Below are positions 20,491 to 23,501 of a stretch of DNA of 23,501 nt, piece by piece (position 1 is the first letter of the stretch; the number at the start of each line of letters is the position of its first letter). The notes below the pieces were generated by a model. The model was given only the letters and a program-made list of their open reading frames with translations, did not search any database and had not been told where the DNA came from. Position numbers and translations under genes: made by a program. The stretch is taken from assembly GCA_015852425.1 (NCBI GenBank), contig JAAAIG010000621.1, positions 1 through 23,501 of the forward strand, written 5' to 3'. The stretch is from Gryganskiella cystojenkinii. Its lineage: Eukaryota > Mortierellomycota > Mortierellomycetes > Mortierellales > Mortierellaceae.

Positions 20491-20880
20491 ATGATCTTCC
20501 CCAAGCCAACCTCATACTACGAAAAGGGTTTCAAGCGCTCACCAGCCCTCGAACGTGCCACCGCTCCCTTCCGTGTCAGGAACACCCTCACCGGCCTCGG
20601 TCTCATTGCCTTCTGCGGCACCGTCTGTACGTTCTTCGCTTCTTTGAATGCAGTTGGCAGAACGACTGCTACAAAGACGGAAACCATCAGGAAACGAGAA
20701 AGAATGGTTGTTCCTGGAATTACCAGAGGCTTACCTTTTCTCTTCTTTTCATGCTGTCTAAACATAGATGCTTACTCGATTATGGCTGTTCGTCAGGACG
20801 ACTTTTCAGATATCCAGTTGCCCAGCCATATGGTTGGACAGAAGAAGGAGGAGACGTCGGGATCATCAACATCAGCATAA
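20491..20880 (+). CDS. COA3: Cytochrome c oxidase assembly factor Coa3
   Basis: Two exons, 20491-20626 and 20768-20880, are joined in phase 1 (Tyr codon split) across a 141-nt GTACGT...ATAG intron and give 82 aa, within the small size range of the family. Coa3 is a mitochondrial inner-membrane protein that binds newly made Cox1 and helps regulate its translation and assembly. The sequence has a basic N-terminus (YYEKGFKRSPAL, then FRVRN), one transmembrane helix at about 31-53 (NTLTGLGLIAFCGTVYAYSI), and a short acidic tail starting RQDDFSDI. The order charged segment, single helix, Y-A-Y-S-I, D-D-F-x-D is the family pattern. The alternative start upstream (20452, TTG) is rejected. Confidence 0.9.
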   Translation: MIFPKPTSYYEKGFKRSPALERATAPFRVRNTLTGLGLIAFCGTVCTFFASLNAVGRTTATKTETIRKRERMVVPGITRGLPFLFFSCCLNIDAYSIMAVRQDDFSDIQLPSHMVGQKKEETSGSSTSA

Positions 20881-21265
20881 AACAGCACCGCACAAACCTA
20901 TATCAGCCATGCACCATAGCGGGAAGGATCCGCGAGTCAAGTCTTTCGGATTCACCGTTTGCAGCACTAACAAAGCAGCATAGTACATACATCAACACCA
21001 CCATATTAAAAAGGAGACTCAGCCCTATTCAACTTGTTCTGGGCAAGAAGATAATCTGGATCATTCTCTCATAAAGAAGGGGCTCGACGTGACGATATGA
21101 CGTTGAAGAGTTGGATATTTGTGTCTAAAGGGCTACTATTGGGAATACATTTTTGTTTATTCTGGTCTCCACTCGCAATCCGTCATTATCCAAGAACGAT
21201 GCTAGGAAGCAGGTAGAAAAGATAACAAGTATGGCAACCCTGAACAGGAGAACGATATTGATCAT
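20881..21265. other. Coa3 downstream region, no gene seen
   Basis: The base composition changes from codon-like to mixed AT-rich sequence. I see no open frame of note, no repeat and no RNA gene. It marks the edge of the gene-dense part of the window. Confidence 0.5.
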
Positions 21266-21695
21266 TCAAGGACAAAGGATTTGACGCAAGGAGGTCCTCT
21301 CGTGGCCTTTCTGAATGCTGAAACTGTCAGGGATAGCTCCGCAATAGGTATGCTCGCCTCTATCAAAGTAACAAGAGTTCATACGAACACACCGTTGCCC
21401 TCCAGTTGTTTCCAAACCCCACAGCAAATGATGAACTCGTGCCATAAACGTCGCAACACAAACGACGCAACACTGTTGACTTTCCGGTTCCTGCAGGACC
21501 ATTGACCAAATCCTCCTTCTTTCAACCCTCGAATTACTCGACGTTGCTCTTGATTCAAGATCAAACGTAAGTCAGTCTCGTTCGTAGGCTCCTGTACCAT
21601 GAGCGTTAACGGGCAACAGTAATCAAACCTGCTCTGGCGATTAATTCGACTCCGATCCGCATTCCTGTGCCTTTCAATGCGATCAAATTAGACGA
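21266..21695 (-). pseudogene. Relic of a P-loop helicase (PIF1/Helitron-type), broken over three frames
   Basis: On the minus strand three consecutive pieces in three different frames read like one helicase N-terminal core. The first (about 21600-21502) contains LNQEQRRVIRGLKEGGFG, like the Q-motif region of superfamily 1 helicases. The second, shifted (21500-21363), begins with a perfect Walker A, GPAGTGKSTVLRRL (Walker A at 21477-21500). The third, shifted again (down to 21266), has GEHTYCGAIPDSFSIQKG, like the segment after motif Ia in PIF1 proteins. An upstream coding-like piece (MRIGVELIARAGLITVAR, about 21692-21609) may belong too. The shifts make it non-functional as it stands. The PIF1-type identity is inferred from motif order; a Helitron origin is only one option. 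Confidence 0.6.
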
Positions 21696-21899
21696 TGTAG
21701 CCTCCTCATCCCTAAGATGCAGCAGCCATGGCTAGGAACAAGCTCAATGTAAAGATCGGGAACGGGCTCGATGGAAGGATTCTTGATCCGACCTACGTTG
21801 CTAGACGATTTTAAGCATACCGTAGTGATCATTGACAACAGTACTTGCTTCTGCTCAGTGAACTTACACAGGCGTCCTTGAACCTACACCTATCCTTGA

Positions 21900-22319
21900 A
21901 GTCCTTCAACCTCGTCTCGAGGCCAAGTCATGTTGGCCAAGAGCGATGGGAGTTTGCTAGATACGAACAAAGACGTTAATGCTGATGTCGAAAGTAATGC
22001 CGCTTTTGTTAAGGTCAACGCGTTCACATCTTTGGCTAGGAGACAAATGTATTAATACGCATTCAAATTTGGACAATTTTCAATCAAAGAAACTCATGGT
22101 AGCTGTGACACCCCGCCAGCCATAGTATTGCCCGAATACATAGACGAGCATAGCGACAGGTTCATTGACATAGATAAACGTATCAACATACCTATTATAG
22201 AGACAAGGACACCTGTGCATGCCCGACTATATAGGTGGGCAATAAGATGTAAGCTGGACAGAAAGGTGGCTGTGTTTATTAAAAGGTGGCTACAGTCTTT
22301 TAATCATTGGATCGCTTAA
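21900..22319 (+). pseudogene. Coding-like open frame with one internal stop, unrecognised
   Basis: From 21900 (just after a TGA) to the TAA at 22317-22319 a single frame of 139 codons before the final stop is interrupted only by a TAA at 22053-22055. An ATG at 21930 opens the first part (MLAKSDGSLLDTNKDV at the start). The second part contains EYIDEHSDRFIDIDKRINIP and ends with basic, tryptophan-bearing helices (RLYRWAIRCK, KRWLQSFNHW). The mixed, charged composition looks protein-like, but I recognise no domain. It could be a decayed gene, a gene with an intron covering the stop, or chance. Confidence 0.25.
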
Positions 22320-22504
22320 GGGCTACCATCCACCAGCAAGTAAAACAGTACCATACGTCAATGGCACTAAACCTCTTGCTATATGATGTGTGCTCGTACA
22401 CGACAGTAGCACATAGCCTGCTCGTCTGATCAGTTCAGGTGACATGTACAGTGATCACAACGCTCCGTGAGCTGTTCTGAGGGCATACAACTGTGATATG
22501 CTGA

Positions 22505-23154
22505 TTAATGAAATAGTCTGGTCTCCATGAATGACATGTCTCCTTGCACGTTGTCTGCAGCGCTTTTGACGTCGCCCTCTTTTCCCCACTGGACGACGGT
22601 CCATCTGCGGTTCTTGAGAAGGAGGGCGAGTCCATTCTGAGTATCCGAATCCCAACGAAATGCGTCCGTGAGCTACTTATTGTTATCTGATGTGTGCGTC
22701 TTTGTCGGTGATGTCGATGGTCAGGGCTCGACTTTGTCGCAGTCGTTATGCTTGTCAGAGGATACGTTGCTCTCCTGGGTTTGTTGGTGGAGGAGGATGT
22801 GGTGGGTGGTGTTCATTTTTTGTTCGAGGACTTGTTGTGCTTGGTTGAGGACGGGTTGATTGCTGTGGTCGCACATCCATTCAAGGACTTTTTTTTTTTG
22901 GCAAAGACACTGACTGAACAGTTGGTGCGACGAATTTTTTTCAGGGAGTGGGTGTATTGGTGCCGGTCCGTCGTGGTGGGGTGTTGTGCGTAGTTGATAG
23001 GTGTCCATTTGTTAGGACCTATGTTTGTATCGTTGAAGAAAATGTGAACGTTTGGGAAAACGGGACGTGGAGCGGCTCCAACACCACGGTGTCTAATGTT
23101 CTTAACCAGTTTGGTTAATGGCTTGACACAATCCGTGAATCGACTCTTGACCGG
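22505..23154 (-). pseudogene. Unrecognised coding region with a frame change at an A11 run (orphan or decaying gene)
   Basis: A minus-strand frame open from 23154 reads VKSRFTDCVKPLTKLVKNI, then VFPNVHIFFND and NKWTPINYAQHP, into an A11 run (22889-22899). After the run the protein-like text continues one frame over (VLEWMCDHSNQPVLNQ). A 93-nt GTATCC...AAGTAG intron (22765-22673), phase 0, would remove two in-frame stops and join to LTDAFRWDSDTQNG...GDMSFMETRLFH and the TAA at 22505. A second reading needs no frame change: ATG 23008 to 22766, plus 22672-22505, gives 136 aa. I do not know the family. Options are a degraded gene, an assembly error in the A run, or an intact short gene. The coding character of the last exon (W-T-V-V-Q-W-G-K-E-G-D) is the strongest part. 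Confidence 0.4.
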
Positions 23155-23501
23155 TCACTAGTCTAAATCGGAGCCTGAAATGACAGGTTAGAGATGGTTA
23201 ACCGCGGTTTAAAATGTCGGATTGAAACACTTATCGTCGACAAAAGAATTGAGACAAGCGACGGTGGCTACAGAAGATGGCGATCGTGGACTGAATGAAA
23301 GGAAGTTTAGGAAGTCAAATGGAGGCTGAATGAAAGGGAGAGGAAAGGTATGCAAATTCATTATGAACGAAGTGGTTACGTGTTTAGTAAATGAAGATTT
23401 ACGTCAACGAAGTTCTTATTACCTTGCCACGTACTGTAGCTATGATAAAGTCATTGATTGTGATACAAAAGTAAATTAAGCAAACAATATTGCGTTAGTT
23501 C
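23155..23501. other. Right-edge region, possible upstream part of the orphan gene
   Basis: On the minus strand this is T/C-rich, as gene leaders in this window are. It has a good acceptor-like sequence (CTAACCTGTCATTTCAG, at about 23205-23189) and a 12-bp direct repeat CTGAATGAAAGG at 23291-23302 and 23326-23337 (plus strand). Read on the minus strand each repeat copy ends CTTTCATTCAG, like a duplicated acceptor. A 51-codon ATG frame on the minus strand is Pro/Phe-rich. Nothing can be named. Confidence 0.35.

Noticed and set aside
21613..21736. Plus-strand frame reading STPIRIPVPFNAIKLDDVASS
   Set aside because: It looks protein-like but overlaps antisense to the helicase relic, which has better motif support; no start and a nearby stop.
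22128..22319. Separate small gene starting at 22128
   Set aside because: The start would be TTG; the frame is open further upstream and is better described as part of the 21900-22319 stretch.
1..23501. CRISPR arrays, bacterial operons, rRNA genes
   Set aside because: No regularly spaced repeats, no ribosome-binding-site gene strings and no rRNA-like stretches; spliced genes show this is eukaryotic nuclear DNA.

Overview
The window is nuclear DNA from an intron-rich fungus. Nine protein genes can be modelled, and seven of them are split by short introns of about 94-413 nt with recognisable donors, acceptors and CTAAC-type branch sites. A fungal four-RRM Nrd1/Mrn1 protein, a Gal7-type uridylyltransferase, Tad3, Coa3, a Rab5/Ypt5 GTPase, a LARP4-like La protein, a possible BORC subunit and pyrimidine-rich promoters together suggest an early-diverging fungus. 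Mucoromycota or Mortierellomycota is my best guess; this is inference, as no phylogeny was run.

Layout. 1-1563 (-): dicarboxylate/amino-acid:cation symporter, C-terminus cut by the window edge. 2821-4581 (-): intronless Nrd1/Mrn1-like protein with two RRM pairs. 5594-6148 (+): unrecognised 184-aa helical protein. 6462-8602 (+): Rab5/Ypt5 GTPase in nine exons. 10621-15109 (+): 1251-aa LARP4-like protein in eight exons. 15646-17198 (-): galactose-1-phosphate uridylyltransferase in three exons. 17577-19676 (+): Tad3/ADAT3 in six exons. 19770-20207 (-): BORCS6-like protein. 20491-20880 (+): Coa3. From 20881 to 23501 the sequence changes character and looks like decaying or orphan coding material: a P-loop helicase relic spread over three frames, a plus-strand open frame with one stop, and an unrecognised minus-strand coding stretch with a frame change at an A11 run.

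The intact genes are housekeeping functions (endosome traffic, lysosome positioning, mRNA binding, tRNA editing, Leloir pathway, cytochrome oxidase assembly) packed in divergent and convergent pairs. They show no operon-like pathway logic. The most notable points are three GC-AG introns among 25 modelled introns, a recurrent GTACG donor, a 25-nt exon that encodes the Rab5 P-loop, low-complexity insertions inside GalT and Tad3, and the relic-rich last 2.6 kb. I see no clear new molecular system; the 22.5-23.2 kb orphan coding region is the least explained part.
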